From Thermoanaerobaculales bacterium (GTDB lineage Bacteria; Acidobacteriota; Thermoanaerobaculia; Thermoanaerobaculales; Sulfomarinibacteraceae), in NCBI GenBank assembly GCA_025456385.1, contig JALOKS010000078.1, forward strand, positions 1 to 10,038: a stretch of DNA of 10,038 nucleotides. The letters are read 5' to 3'. The notes under the pieces were generated by a model, which was not told the origin of the DNA, searched no databases, and saw only the letters and a program-made list of their open reading frames with translations. A program made the position numbers and the translations under genes. Of the stretch, positions 1-6,923 are shown piece by piece; position 1 is the first letter of the stretch; each line of letters begins with the position of its first letter.

Positions 1-1734
1 GAGGTCGGCTGCTCGCCCGCGACGCTGCGCGCCATGGACGCGGCGGGCCTCGTCGAGCGCTTCCACCAGGCGCCGGAGCGGCGGCCGCGGTGGGCACTGC
101 GGCCGAGCGACGAGCGGCCCACCCTGACCGACGAGCAGCAGCGCGTCGTCGACGAGGTGACCGAGGCCCTCGACGCCGGCAGCTACGCCCCGATCCTGCT
201 CGAGGGCATCACCGGCTCCGGCAAGACCGAGGTCTACCTGCGCTGCCTCGAGGCGGTGCTGGCCCGCGGCCGCTCGGGGCTGGTCCTGGTGCCGGAGATC
301 GGTCTCACGCCGGCCGCCTCGGGCGCCGTCGAGAGGCGCTTCGGCTCGCAGGCGGCGGTCCTGCACTCCGCCCTCTCCGACGGCGAGCGCTGGCGCGAGT
401 GGCGGCGCATTCGGGACGGCGGGGCGCGGGTGGTGGTGGGCCCGCGCTCCGCGCTCTTCGCGCCGTTTTCTGACCTCGGCTTCATCGCCGTCGACGAGGA
501 GCACGACGCCGCCTACAAGCAGCAGGAGGCCCCGCGCTACCACGCCCGCGACCTCGCGCTGGTGGCGGCCCAGCACCTCAAGCTGCCGGTGATGCTGTGC
601 TCGGCGACCCCGTCGGTCGAGGCCTCGGCCCTCGTCGAACGCGGCCTCGCCCGCCATCTGCGCCTGACCCGCCGGGTGGCGGGCGGCGCGCTGCCCGAGG
701 TCGAGCTCGTCGACCTGCGGGGAGAGCCTCCGGAGCCCGGAGAGCAGGGAAGGACCCTGTTCTCGCGCCGGCTGCGCGAGCTCCTCGGCGAGTGCCTCGG
801 CCGCGGCGAGCAGGCGATCCTCCTCATGCAGCGGCGCGGTTGGGCACCGATCCTGATGTGCCGCGACTGCGGCCACCGCATCCAGTGCCCCGCCTGCTCG
901 GTGTCGGAGGTGGTCCATCTCCGTTCGGGCGACCTCCGTTGCCACTACTGCGGCCACCACCAGGCGGTCCCCGCCCGCTGCCCGGCCTGCGCCGGCGACC
1001 TGCTGGATGCGGTCGGCGCCGGCACCGAGAAGGTCGCCGCCCACCTCGAGCGCCTGATGCCGGGCGTCTCGAGCGCGATTCTCGACCGCGACACGGTGCG
1101 CCGCCGATCGGGCCTGCAGGACACCCTCGGCGCCTTCGCCGCGGGCGCGGTCCAGGTGCTGATCGGCACCCAGATGGTGGCCAAGGGCCACCACTTCCCC
1201 AACGTCACCCTGACCGGGGTCATCTCCGCCGACGCCATGCTCGGGCTGCCCGACTTCCGAGCCGGGGAGCGGACCTTCCAGCTGCTCACCCAGGTGGCCG
1301 GTCGCGCCGGGCGCGGCGAGCGTCCGGGCCGGGTCGTCATCCAGACCTACTACCCGGACCATGCGGCGATCCGCCTCGCCAGCCGCCACGACGTCACCAC
1401 CTTTCTCGCCGAGGAGCTCGTCTTCCGCCGCAGCTTCGCCTACCCGCCGACCACCCGCCTCGCGCTGGTGCGCTGGGAGGCGGCGAGCGAGCGGGCGGCG
1501 CGCGACGCAGCCGAGGCGTCCGCCCGCGCGCTGCAGCCGCTGCCCGAGCGCGTCCGGCTGCGCGGGCCGGCGCCCGCGCCCCTGGAGAGGATCCGCGGCC
1601 TCTGGCGCTGGCAGATCCTGCTCGCCGCCGCCAACCGGGAGCTGCTGCGCGACGCCCTCGCCGCGATCGAGGGCGAGCCGGTACCGAGCCGCGTGCGGCG
1701 GGTCATCGACGTCGACCCGGCCACCACGCTGTAG
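1..1734 (+). CDS. priA: Primosomal protein N' (PriA, replication-restart helicase), 5' truncated
   Basis: PriA is the superfamily 2 DNA helicase that recognises abandoned replication forks and starts reloading of the replicative helicase in the cytoplasm. The reading frame is open from base 1 with no start codon needed, and the first codons look like the end of its winged-helix DNA-binding region, so the gene begins upstream. Visible motifs in order are Walker A GITGSGKT (nt 205-228), the DEEH box (nt 493-504), and eight cysteines in four CxxC pairs between nt 859 and 990 (CRDC, CPAC, CHYC, CPAC), the zinc-binding insertion typical of PriA. These are followed by GTEKV, DRDT, GTQMVAKGHHFPNVT (from nt 1165) and QVAGRAGRG (from nt 1291), the C-terminal helicase motifs. 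The visible 577 codons fit the C-terminal four-fifths of a protein of about 730 residues. All catalytic and zinc residues look intact. The ATG at 34 is internal, not the true start. Confidence 0.96.
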   Translation, partial: EVGCSPATLRAMDAAGLVERFHQAPERRPRWALRPSDERPTLTDEQQRVVDEVTEALDAGSYAPILLEGITGSGKTEVYLRCLEAVLARGRSGLVLVPEIGLTPAASGAVERRFGSQAAVLHSALSDGERWREWRRIRDGGARVVVGPRSALFAPFSDLGFIAVDEEHDAAYKQQEAPRYHARDLALVAAQHLKLPVMLCSATPSVEASALVERGLARHLRLTRRVAGGALPEVELVDLRGEPPEPGEQGRTLFSRRLRELLGECLGRGEQAILLMQRRGWAPILMCRDCGHRIQCPACSVSEVVHLRSGDLRCHYCGHHQAVPARCPACAGDLLDAVGAGTEKVAAHLERLMPGVSSAILDRDTVRRRSGLQDTLGAFAAGAVQVLIGTQMVAKGHHFPNVTLTGVISADAMLGLPDFRAGERTFQLLTQVAGRAGRGERPGRVVIQTYYPDHAAIRLASRHDVTTFLAEELVFRRSFAYPPTTRLALVRWEAASERAARDAAEASARALQPLPERVRLRGPAPAPLERIRGLWRWQILLAAANRELLRDALAAIEGEPVPSRVRRVIDVDPATTL

Positions 1735-1821
1735 CGCCGCGGCCGGCCGAGCGACGAGGGCGGCGCGCCCCGGCGGGGCGGGCCGGCAAAGCCGCCGACC
1801 CGGAAGGCCCCCCACTTCCGC

Positions 1822-1827
1822 TACTAT
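1822..1827 (+). promoter_or_regulatory. Possible -10 element (TACTAT) for the TolC-family gene
   Basis: TACTAT is part of a short A/T-rich island in very GC-rich intergenic DNA after priA. It is the best -10 candidate between the two genes, but no TTGACA-like -35 box lies about 17 bp upstream. If it is used, transcription would start near nt 1834 and leave a leader of roughly 110 nt before the start at 1948. Function is inferred from composition and position only. Confidence 0.3.
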
Positions 1828-1934
1828 ATGCTCCTGTCGTTCGTGGGGTTGGTGGCGGCGGCGAGCTCCGGAGACCCGGGGGCCGGCGAACCTTCCACCC
1901 TGAGGTGCGTAGAACATGGGCGTACGGGAAGTGC

Positions 1935-1941
1935 AAGGAGG
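1935..1941 (+). promoter_or_regulatory. Strong ribosome binding site that fixes the TolC start
   Basis: AAGGAGG lies 6 nt before the ATG at 1948, a near-perfect Shine-Dalgarno match with ideal spacing. It decides the start against the in-frame upstream ATG at 1828, which has no such site and would put 40 unrelated residues before the signal peptide. Confidence 0.85.
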
Positions 1942-1947
1942 ACCCGC

Positions 1948-3651
1948 ATGAGACCGATGACGAAGGCGCTGATCGTTGCAACCCTGTTCCTGGTGCCTGC
2001 GCTTTCCGGACCCGCCGCCGAGTTCGACGTGTCGGTGCTCCCGACCCTGGTGGGCCCGCTGCCGGCCACTCCGGGCAACGTGCTCCAGCTCGACCTCATG
2101 AGCGCCTACGAGCTGGCTCTCGCCCGCAACTTCAACGTCCAGGTGGGCCGCTACGACATCGCGGTCGCCGACGCCAACATCCGTGGCTCGGGGGGCATCT
2201 TCGACCCCGTGGTCTCCGCCTACGTCAACGGCGACTCGACGACCAGCCCGACCTCGACCATCCTCGAGGGCGCCAACGTCGCCGAGAGCCGCAACACCCG
2301 CTTCGGCCTCGGCGTCGACCAGCTGCTGCCGAGCGGCACCCAGCTCGCGGGTGACTGGACCTCCCTCCGCGGCGAGACCAACTCGACCTTCTTCTTCCTC
2401 AATCCGCGCTGGGACGCGTCCCTCCGCCTGACCCTCACCCAGCCCCTGCTCAACGGCTTCGGGACCACCGTCAACCGCTCCCAGGTGATCATCGCCGAGA
2501 ACCTCCGCTCCCAGAGCGCGGTCGGCTTCGAGGTCCAGATCATCGAGCTGCTCGCCGGCGTCGAGCAGGCCTACTGGGAGCTGGTCGCCTCGCGGAAGGC
2601 GGTCGGCGTCACGGAGCAGTCGCTGGCTCTGGCCGTCCGCCTGCTCGAGGAGACGCGGCAGCGGGTCGAGGTCGGCACCTCGGCGCCGATCGATCTCGTG
2701 CAGTCCGAGGCCACGGTCGCCACCCGCCAGCAGGAGGTGATCTACGCCCGGAACGCCGCCGCCAACGCCGAGGACGACCTCAAGGGGCTGCTCGGGTTCG
2801 ACCTGCCGCACGAGTGGGAGGTGCAGATCGAGACCACCGACCCGTACGAGATGGACCCGGTCCTGCCAAACCTCCAGGAGTCCATCGACACCGCCCTCGA
2901 CAAGCGGCCCGCCATCCTCCGGCAGGAGCTCGAGCTGGCGCGCCTCGATCACACCATCAGTGTCGCTCGCAACCGGACCCTGCCTCGGCTCGACCTCGGC
3001 GGCAGCTACGGGTGGTCGGGCGTGAGCGGCGAGTCGACGATCGAGGACCCGATCACCGGCGAGCCGATCAAGATCCGCGAAGGCTGGGGCGATGCGGCCG
3101 AACAGGTCTTCGACTTCGATTACCCGCGCTGGACCCTCGGCATCACCTACTCGGCGCCGGTCGGAAACCACCAGGCGAAGGAGCAGCTCGCGGCCAGCCG
3201 CTTCCAGCGCGAGCGCGCCGGCGCCGAGCTCGCGGCGCTCAAGCAGGAGATCATCCGCCAGGTGCGCCTCGCGGTGCGCGCTCTCGATGACGGCGCCGCT
3301 GCCATCGACGCCGCCGTCGCGTCGCGCAAGCTCGCCGAGCGCAACCTCGAGGCCGAGGAGACCAAGTTCGACAACGGCCTGTCGACCAACTTCCAGGTGT
3401 CCGAGATCCAGCGCGCCCTCGCCGACGCCCAGTTCTCGGAGATCCGCGCGCGGGTCAACTACCGCAAGTCGCTGGCCCTGTACTACGCCTCCACCGGGAC
3501 CTTCCTGTCGGCGAAGGGCGTGACCGTCGCCGATCCGGGTGCGGCGGAGTCGGCGAACGACTTCTGGAAGGACGTCGAGTGGCTCCAGTTCGATGACCTC
3601 AAGGGAGCGAGCGCCAAGGTCACCGCCCCGGCGGCGCCGGTCGGGGAGTAG
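1948..3651 (+). CDS. TolC-family outer-membrane efflux protein
   Basis: Predicted outer-membrane channel of the OEP/TolC family, which forms trimers that complete efflux pumps or type I secretion across the envelope. The 567-residue product starts with a signal peptide (MRPMTK, then a hydrophobic stretch at residues 7-19, probable cleavage near A24). There is no lipobox cysteine, unlike OprM-type members. Residues 47-75 (LDLMSAYELALARNFNVQ) are the usual entry to the first OEP repeat. Residues 155-290 and 395-520 look like the two beta-strand plus alpha-hairpin repeats; the second carries DNGLSTNFQVSEIQRALADA, close to the familiar G-x-S-T-x-F-x-V pattern. The C-terminal tail (520-567) is polar with an Ala/Pro end. 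No membrane-fusion protein or inner-membrane pump is adjacent, so the partner is unknown. It appears to be its own transcription unit, with a strong Shine-Dalgarno and a large palindrome downstream. Family assignment is solid; the substrate cannot be inferred. Confidence 0.92.
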   Translation: MRPMTKALIVATLFLVPALSGPAAEFDVSVLPTLVGPLPATPGNVLQLDLMSAYELALARNFNVQVGRYDIAVADANIRGSGGIFDPVVSAYVNGDSTTSPTSTILEGANVAESRNTRFGLGVDQLLPSGTQLAGDWTSLRGETNSTFFFLNPRWDASLRLTLTQPLLNGFGTTVNRSQVIIAENLRSQSAVGFEVQIIELLAGVEQAYWELVASRKAVGVTEQSLALAVRLLEETRQRVEVGTSAPIDLVQSEATVATRQQEVIYARNAAANAEDDLKGLLGFDLPHEWEVQIETTDPYEMDPVLPNLQESIDTALDKRPAILRQELELARLDHTISVARNRTLPRLDLGGSYGWSGVSGESTIEDPITGEPIKIREGWGDAAEQVFDFDYPRWTLGITYSAPVGNHQAKEQLAASRFQRERAGAELAALKQEIIRQVRLAVRALDDGAAAIDAAVASRKLAERNLEAEETKFDNGLSTNFQVSEIQRALADAQFSEIRARVNYRKSLALYYASTGTFLSAKGVTVADPGAAESANDFWKDVEWLQFDDLKGASAKVTAPAAPVGE

Positions 3652-3673
3652 ACGACACCTTCGCCGGCTTGCG

Positions 3674-3778
3674 GGGGTTCCTTCGACTCCGCGCGCCTTC
3701 GGCACGCTCCGTTCAGGATGACGACGCTTTCGCCGTCATCCTGAGCGAGGGCCCGAAGGGCCCGAGTCGAAGGACCCC
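3674..3778. repeat. Large intergenic palindrome (about 105 bp), possible dispersed element or terminator
   Basis: The outer left arm GGGGTTCCTTCGACTC (3674-3689) pairs with GAGTCGAAGGACCCC (3764-3778), with a single extra T. The inner arm CGTTCAGGATGACGACG (3710-3726) pairs with CGCCGTCATCCTGAGCG (3731-3747) through one G-U and one mismatch, closing a CTTT loop (3727-3730). The segments between also resemble each other in inverted orientation (a CCTTCGG core against CCGAAGG). The whole element can therefore fold into one long imperfect hairpin that fills most of the gap between the TolC gene and the transporter. No U-run follows, so it is not a classical intrinsic terminator, but it could protect or end the upstream mRNA. 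The ends resemble intergenic repeats with CCTTCGACTC and CAGGATGAC that I recall from other GC-rich genomes; that is unverified here. Confidence 0.8.
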
Positions 3779-3810
3779 GTGAAGTCTCCGGAGAGTGCGG
3801 CCGTCTCGGC

Positions 3811-3816
3811 TACAAT
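3811..3816 (+). promoter_or_regulatory. Probable -10 element (TACAAT) just before the transporter start
   Basis: TACAAT is a 5/6 match to the TATAAT -10 consensus and ends 8 nt before the ATG at 3825. No Shine-Dalgarno is visible between it and the ATG. With normal -10 to start spacing the transcript would begin at or within a base or two of the ATG, giving a leaderless mRNA. No good -35 hexamer is seen around 3788-3793. Confidence 0.45.
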
Positions 3817-3824
3817 CCACCGCC

Positions 3825-5141
3825 ATGAAGCTTTCCTTCCTCCGCCAGCTGCCCGGCACCCTCTACTCCGCGGTCGTCATGGAGCTCTTCGAGCGCCTCG
3901 CCTACTACGGCATGGTGATGGTCCTCGGGATCTACGTCGTCAACCGCCTCGGCGTCCCCGCCGACACCTACGGCTGGGTCTACGGCTTCTTCACCGGCGC
4001 CCTCTACCTGCTGCCGGTGCTCGCCGGCGCGCTCGCCGACCGCTTCGGCTACAAGCCGGCTCTGACCCTCGCCTTCGCGACCCTCTGCGGCGGTTACTTC
4101 CTGCTCGGAGCGAGCACGCGCTTCTCAGTCATCTGCATCGCCCTCGGCCTGATCGCGGTCGGCGGCTCGATCATCAAGCCGACCATCTCCGGCACCGTGA
4201 CCCGCACCACCGAGGAGGGCAGCACGCGGCCGGTCGGCTTCGGCCTCTACTACATGATGATCAACGCCGGCGGCCTCATCGGGCCGGTGATCGCCGCCCA
4301 GGTCCGCAACCGCAGCGAGTTCCGCTACGTGTTCTGGGTCTCGGCCGCCGCCTGCGCGCTGATGCTCGTGCAGGCCATCCTCGCCTACCGCGAGCCGGTG
4401 CCCGCCGCGCAGCGGGGCTCGGGCAAGAGCTTCGCCGCGATCGGCCGCGAGATCGTCACCGTCCTCGGCAACTGGCGCTTCGTGCTGCTGCTGGTGATCT
4501 TCTCGGGCTTCTGGGGCATGATCAACATCCTCTTCGGCTTCATGCCCTTGTACGTCGAGACCTTCGGCGACGTGCGCGCGGCCGAGGCCGCCATCGACCG
4601 CGTCGTGCCGATCACGCCCTGGGCCGGACAGTGGCTCAACCCCGAGGTGCTGATCTCTCTCGACGCCCTCCTCATCGTGCTCCTGCAGGCGCCGGTCTCC
4701 TACCTCACGCGGCGCTGGCCGACCCTGCGCGCGATGCTCGTCGGCACCGCGGTCGCGACCTCGTCGTGGATGATCTTCGCGGTCTCGCCGGCGGCGGGCG
4801 TGGTCGCGCTCGCGATCGTCGTCTGGTCGCTCGGCGAGATGACCTGCTCGGCCCGCTTCTTCGAGTTCTGCGGCTCGGCCGCCCCCGCCGACCAGGTCGC
4901 CCTCTACCTCGGCTACTCCTTCTTCGCCATCTTCATCGGCAACTTCTACTCCGGGCCGTGGGCGGGCTGGCTCTACCAGCGCTTCATCCAGGCGCCGCAC
5001 GAGGCCGGAGCGGCCGCGCGCCCGGAGATCTTCTTCGCCGGGATCATGCTGATGGGAATCCTGGCCGCGATCGGGCTTGCCCTGTACAGCCGTTTCGTCG
5101 ATCCGGCGAAGGCGCAGCGCGGACCGGTCGCGCCCTCCTGA
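3825..5141 (+). CDS. POT/PTR2-family proton-coupled peptide transporter (MFS fold)
   Basis: Predicted inner-membrane symporter of the proton-dependent oligopeptide transporter family, which takes up di- and tripeptides or related solutes with protons. The 438-residue product has about 12 hydrophobic segments, roughly at 14-36, 52-71, 79-96, 100-118, 139-160, 168-187, 217-240, 278-292, 301-320, 323-345, 357-378 and 402-422. TM1 carries ELFERLAYYG (20-29), the family's ExxER-xx-YYG motif. The TM2-3 loop has GALADRFGYKP (68-78), MFS motif A. Residues 138-154 (GFGLYYMMINAGGLIGP) match the second PTR2 signature, and WSLGEMT (334-340) keeps the conserved GE of TM10. It is shorter than the roughly 500-residue, 14-helix bacterial POTs and seems to lack the two extra central helices. 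ATG 3825 is preferred over the in-frame GTG at 3795, which lies before the likely -10 box. Substrate is not proven; another POT-like solute is possible. Confidence 0.85.
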   Translation: MKLSFLRQLPGTLYSAVVMELFERLAYYGMVMVLGIYVVNRLGVPADTYGWVYGFFTGALYLLPVLAGALADRFGYKPALTLAFATLCGGYFLLGASTRFSVICIALGLIAVGGSIIKPTISGTVTRTTEEGSTRPVGFGLYYMMINAGGLIGPVIAAQVRNRSEFRYVFWVSAAACALMLVQAILAYREPVPAAQRGSGKSFAAIGREIVTVLGNWRFVLLLVIFSGFWGMINILFGFMPLYVETFGDVRAAEAAIDRVVPITPWAGQWLNPEVLISLDALLIVLLQAPVSYLTRRWPTLRAMLVGTAVATSSWMIFAVSPAAGVVALAIVVWSLGEMTCSARFFEFCGSAAPADQVALYLGYSFFAIFIGNFYSGPWAGWLYQRFIQAPHEAGAAARPEIFFAGIMLMGILAAIGLALYSRFVDPAKAQRGPVAPS

Positions 5142-6767
5142 TCAGGCACTCTCGGCCGCGAGGAGCTCCGCGACGATGCTCATCCTCTCGAGCTCGCCCT
5201 CGGCGGCGGCCAGCAGCTCGTCGAAGCGGATGCGCTCACGGAAGGCGGCGACCTCCGCGCGGCCGTAGCGCCCGCTCGCGAGCAGGAGCCGCAGACCGGT
5301 GACCGCCACCTCGCGCGCCGCCGCAGAGCCGTGCAGCCGGGCGCAGGCCATTAAGAGCTCCCGCCTCGGGCCGGCGTCCCGCGCCGCCTTGCGGGCCAGC
5401 GCGACCGCCGTCTCGACCTCCGCCGCGAGGCGCGCGAGCTCGAACATCGCCCACTGCTCGCGCGGCAGCTTCTGCGCGTGGCAGGCGAGAAAGGTCTCGG
5501 CCAGCGCGTCGGCTGCCAGGGCCGCGGCCTCGCCGGTGCCGAGCTCGCGCAGGGAGCGCGCCTGGTCGTGGTAGAAGCCGCCCCGGGTCTTGACCACCAT
5601 CCGCCAGCGGTGGGTGCCGATGATGCTCTGCTGGATCTCCGATGTGCCCTCGTAGATGGTCGTGATGCGCACGTCGCGGCGGATCTTCTCGACCTCGTAC
5701 TCGTGGGTGTAGCCGTAGCCGCCGTGGGCCTGGATCGCCGCGTCGGCGGCCGCGTTGCCGGCCTCGGTGGCGAAGAGCTTGGCCACCGCACCCTCGACCT
5801 GGAGGCCCGGCTCGCCGGCGTCGAGCCGGGACGCCACCTCCTCGCAGAGGGCGCGCGCCGCCTCGAGGCGAACGGCGTGCGGCACGATCAGCTTGTGGGT
5901 GAAGCCCTGCTTGCGGTACAGCGGCTCGCCGAACTGGATCCGCTCGAGGCCGTAGCGGACCGACCGGCGCAGCGCCTCCTCGCCCGCACCGAGGCCGAAA
6001 GCGGCCACCATCAGACGGGTGAAGCCGAAAACCTCGTTCGCTTGCTCCAGACCCCTGCCCTCCTCGAGGCCGAGCAGGTGGTCGGCGGGCACCTCGACCC
6101 CCTCGAGCACGATCTGGGTGGTGTTGGAGGCGCGGATGCCGTGCTTGTGCTCCGGCGCGCCGACCGAGAATCCTGGGGCGCCGCGCTCGACGACGAAGAA
6201 GGACGGGCCCCGGGGCGCCCGCGCCAGCACCGTGTAGACCTGCGCGACGCCGCCGTTGGTGATGAACTGCTTGGTGCCGTCGATGCGGTAGGCGCGGACC
6301 GCGCCGTCGGCGCCGAGCAGGGGCTCGGCCACGGTGCGGAGGTTGGCGACGTTCGAGCCCGCCTCGGGCTCGGTGACGCCGTAGGCGACGATCAGCCCCT
6401 CCTCGGCGATCCGACCGAGCCAGTGCCGCTTCTGCTCGGGAGTGCCGCCGACGATGATCGGGTCCACGCCGAGCGCGATCGCCAGGAAGGCGGTGGCGAC
6501 GCCGAGGTCGACCCTGGCCATCTCCTCGGAGACCCGGAACAGATCGCGGCCCCCGCCGCCGAGGCCGCCCACCTCCTCGGGCAGGAAGAGCAGGTGCAGG
6601 CCGAGCTCCGGCCCCAGCAGCTCGTTCACCAGCGCGAGGGGAAACTCGCCGCTGTCGTCGAGCGCGAGACGGCTCGCTTTGTCGAGCCGTCTCTCGCTCA
6701 CGGTCTTCAGGGTCTTGAGGACGACGTCGAGGGTCTCGTCGTCGAGGCCGGCGCGGGTTCGGTCCAT
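5142..6767 (-). CDS. Acyl-CoA dehydrogenase, FAD-dependent, with C-terminal extension
   Basis: Predicted cytoplasmic flavoenzyme that oxidises an acyl-CoA to the trans-2-enoyl-CoA and passes electrons to electron-transfer flavoprotein, as in fatty-acid or amino-acid breakdown. The 541-residue product has the N-terminal helical domain (about 10-125), the first family signature YGVTEPEAGSN (129-139) in the middle beta domain, and DGTKQFITNGG (163-173). It also has the second signature, with QAHGGYGY (346-353) leading to IRRDVRITTIYEGTSEIQ (362-379). The Glu of YEGT (373) is in the position of the catalytic base of medium- and short-chain enzymes. Residues 391-541 are an extra helical region absent from the roughly 380-residue members, resembling the longer VLCAD-like architecture. 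The start is set by GGAGG 7 nt upstream; the frame stays open far upstream only as a GC artefact. Its stop abuts the convergent transporter stop. Chain length or branched specificity cannot be read from the sequence. Confidence 0.94.
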   Translation of the reverse strand: MDRTRAGLDDETLDVVLKTLKTVSERRLDKASRLALDDSGEFPLALVNELLGPELGLHLLFLPEEVGGLGGGGRDLFRVSEEMARVDLGVATAFLAIALGVDPIIVGGTPEQKRHWLGRIAEEGLIVAYGVTEPEAGSNVANLRTVAEPLLGADGAVRAYRIDGTKQFITNGGVAQVYTVLARAPRGPSFFVVERGAPGFSVGAPEHKHGIRASNTTQIVLEGVEVPADHLLGLEEGRGLEQANEVFGFTRLMVAAFGLGAGEEALRRSVRYGLERIQFGEPLYRKQGFTHKLIVPHAVRLEAARALCEEVASRLDAGEPGLQVEGAVAKLFATEAGNAAADAAIQAHGGYGYTHEYEVEKIRRDVRITTIYEGTSEIQQSIIGTHRWRMVVKTRGGFYHDQARSLRELGTGEAAALAADALAETFLACHAQKLPREQWAMFELARLAAEVETAVALARKAARDAGPRRELLMACARLHGSAAAREVAVTGLRLLLASGRYGRAEVAAFRERIRFDELLAAAEGELERMSIVAELLAAESA

Positions 6768-6774
6768 GGTCACT

Positions 6775-6779
6775 CCTCC
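6775..6779 (-). promoter_or_regulatory. Ribosome binding site of the acyl-CoA dehydrogenase
   Basis: On the minus strand GGAGG precedes the ATG (6767-6765) by 7 nt. This good Shine-Dalgarno selects this start although the frame has no stop for almost 3 kb upstream. The family's N-terminal helices also begin just after this Met. Confidence 0.8.
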
Positions 6780-6798
6780 GGGCACGGACAGGGGCCGG

Positions 6799-6804
6799 AT
6801 TATG
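6799..6804 (-). promoter_or_regulatory. Possible -10 element (CATAAT) for the acyl-CoA dehydrogenase
   Basis: Read on the minus strand, CATAAT lies 31 nt upstream of the start codon inside GC-rich DNA. It matches the -10 consensus at five of six positions. A start near nt 6792 would leave a leader of about 25 nt containing the GGAGG site. No convincing -35 box is visible. Confidence 0.4.
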
Positions 6805-6865
6805 CCACGGTCGCCGGCGCGGCGCCGGCACCGCGCGGCGGCTCGCAGCCCGCTCGGGGATCGCG

Positions 6866-6871
6866 TAGGAT
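6866..6871 (+). promoter_or_regulatory. Possible -10 element (TAGGAT) for the sulfatase-like/TPR gene
   Basis: TAGGAT lies 52 nt before the preferred start at 6924 and 19 nt before the alternative ATG at 6891. It is one of only two A/T-bearing hexamers in the divergent region and points away from the acyl-CoA dehydrogenase. Four of six bases match TATAAT, so support is weak. Confidence 0.28.
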
Positions 6872-6923
6872 GCGGCCGGAGCAGCGGGCGATGGAACCAG
6901 CCACACGAGCTCGTCGGGGGGGA

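Noticed and set aside
1766..1780. Small hairpin CGCCCC-GGC-GGGGCG after priA as a terminator
   Set aside because: The stem is only 6 bp with no U-run, and such stems are frequent by chance in this GC-rich gap. Not supported enough to annotate.
1828..1947. In-frame upstream ATG giving a 40-residue longer TolC protein
   Set aside because: The extra residues are not conserved-looking and would bury the signal peptide. The ATG overlaps the likely -10 region, and AAGGAGG is placed for the ATG at 1948.
597..2354. Long +3-type open frame across the priA end and TolC start
   Set aside because: It is Pro/Arg/Gly-rich and without motifs, overlaps two well-supported genes in another frame, and spans their intergenic gap. 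It is a composition artefact.
4125..5000. 291-codon minus-strand frame inside the transporter gene
   Set aside because: The product is a D/E/G/R/H-rich shadow of the membrane-protein codons, with no start signal or domain.
6811..6835. GC palindromes (GGCGCCGGC-type) in the divergent promoter region as an operator
   Set aside because: They are simple CG/GC repeats expected by composition, with no regulator gene nearby to support an operator.
5478..6923. Plus-strand open frame running over the dehydrogenase into the sulfatase-like gene, which could suggest a 1,403-residue fusion
   Set aside because: The upstream part is antisense to catalytic motifs of the dehydrogenase and has no domain. A signal peptide begins at 6924, so the real gene starts there or at 6891.
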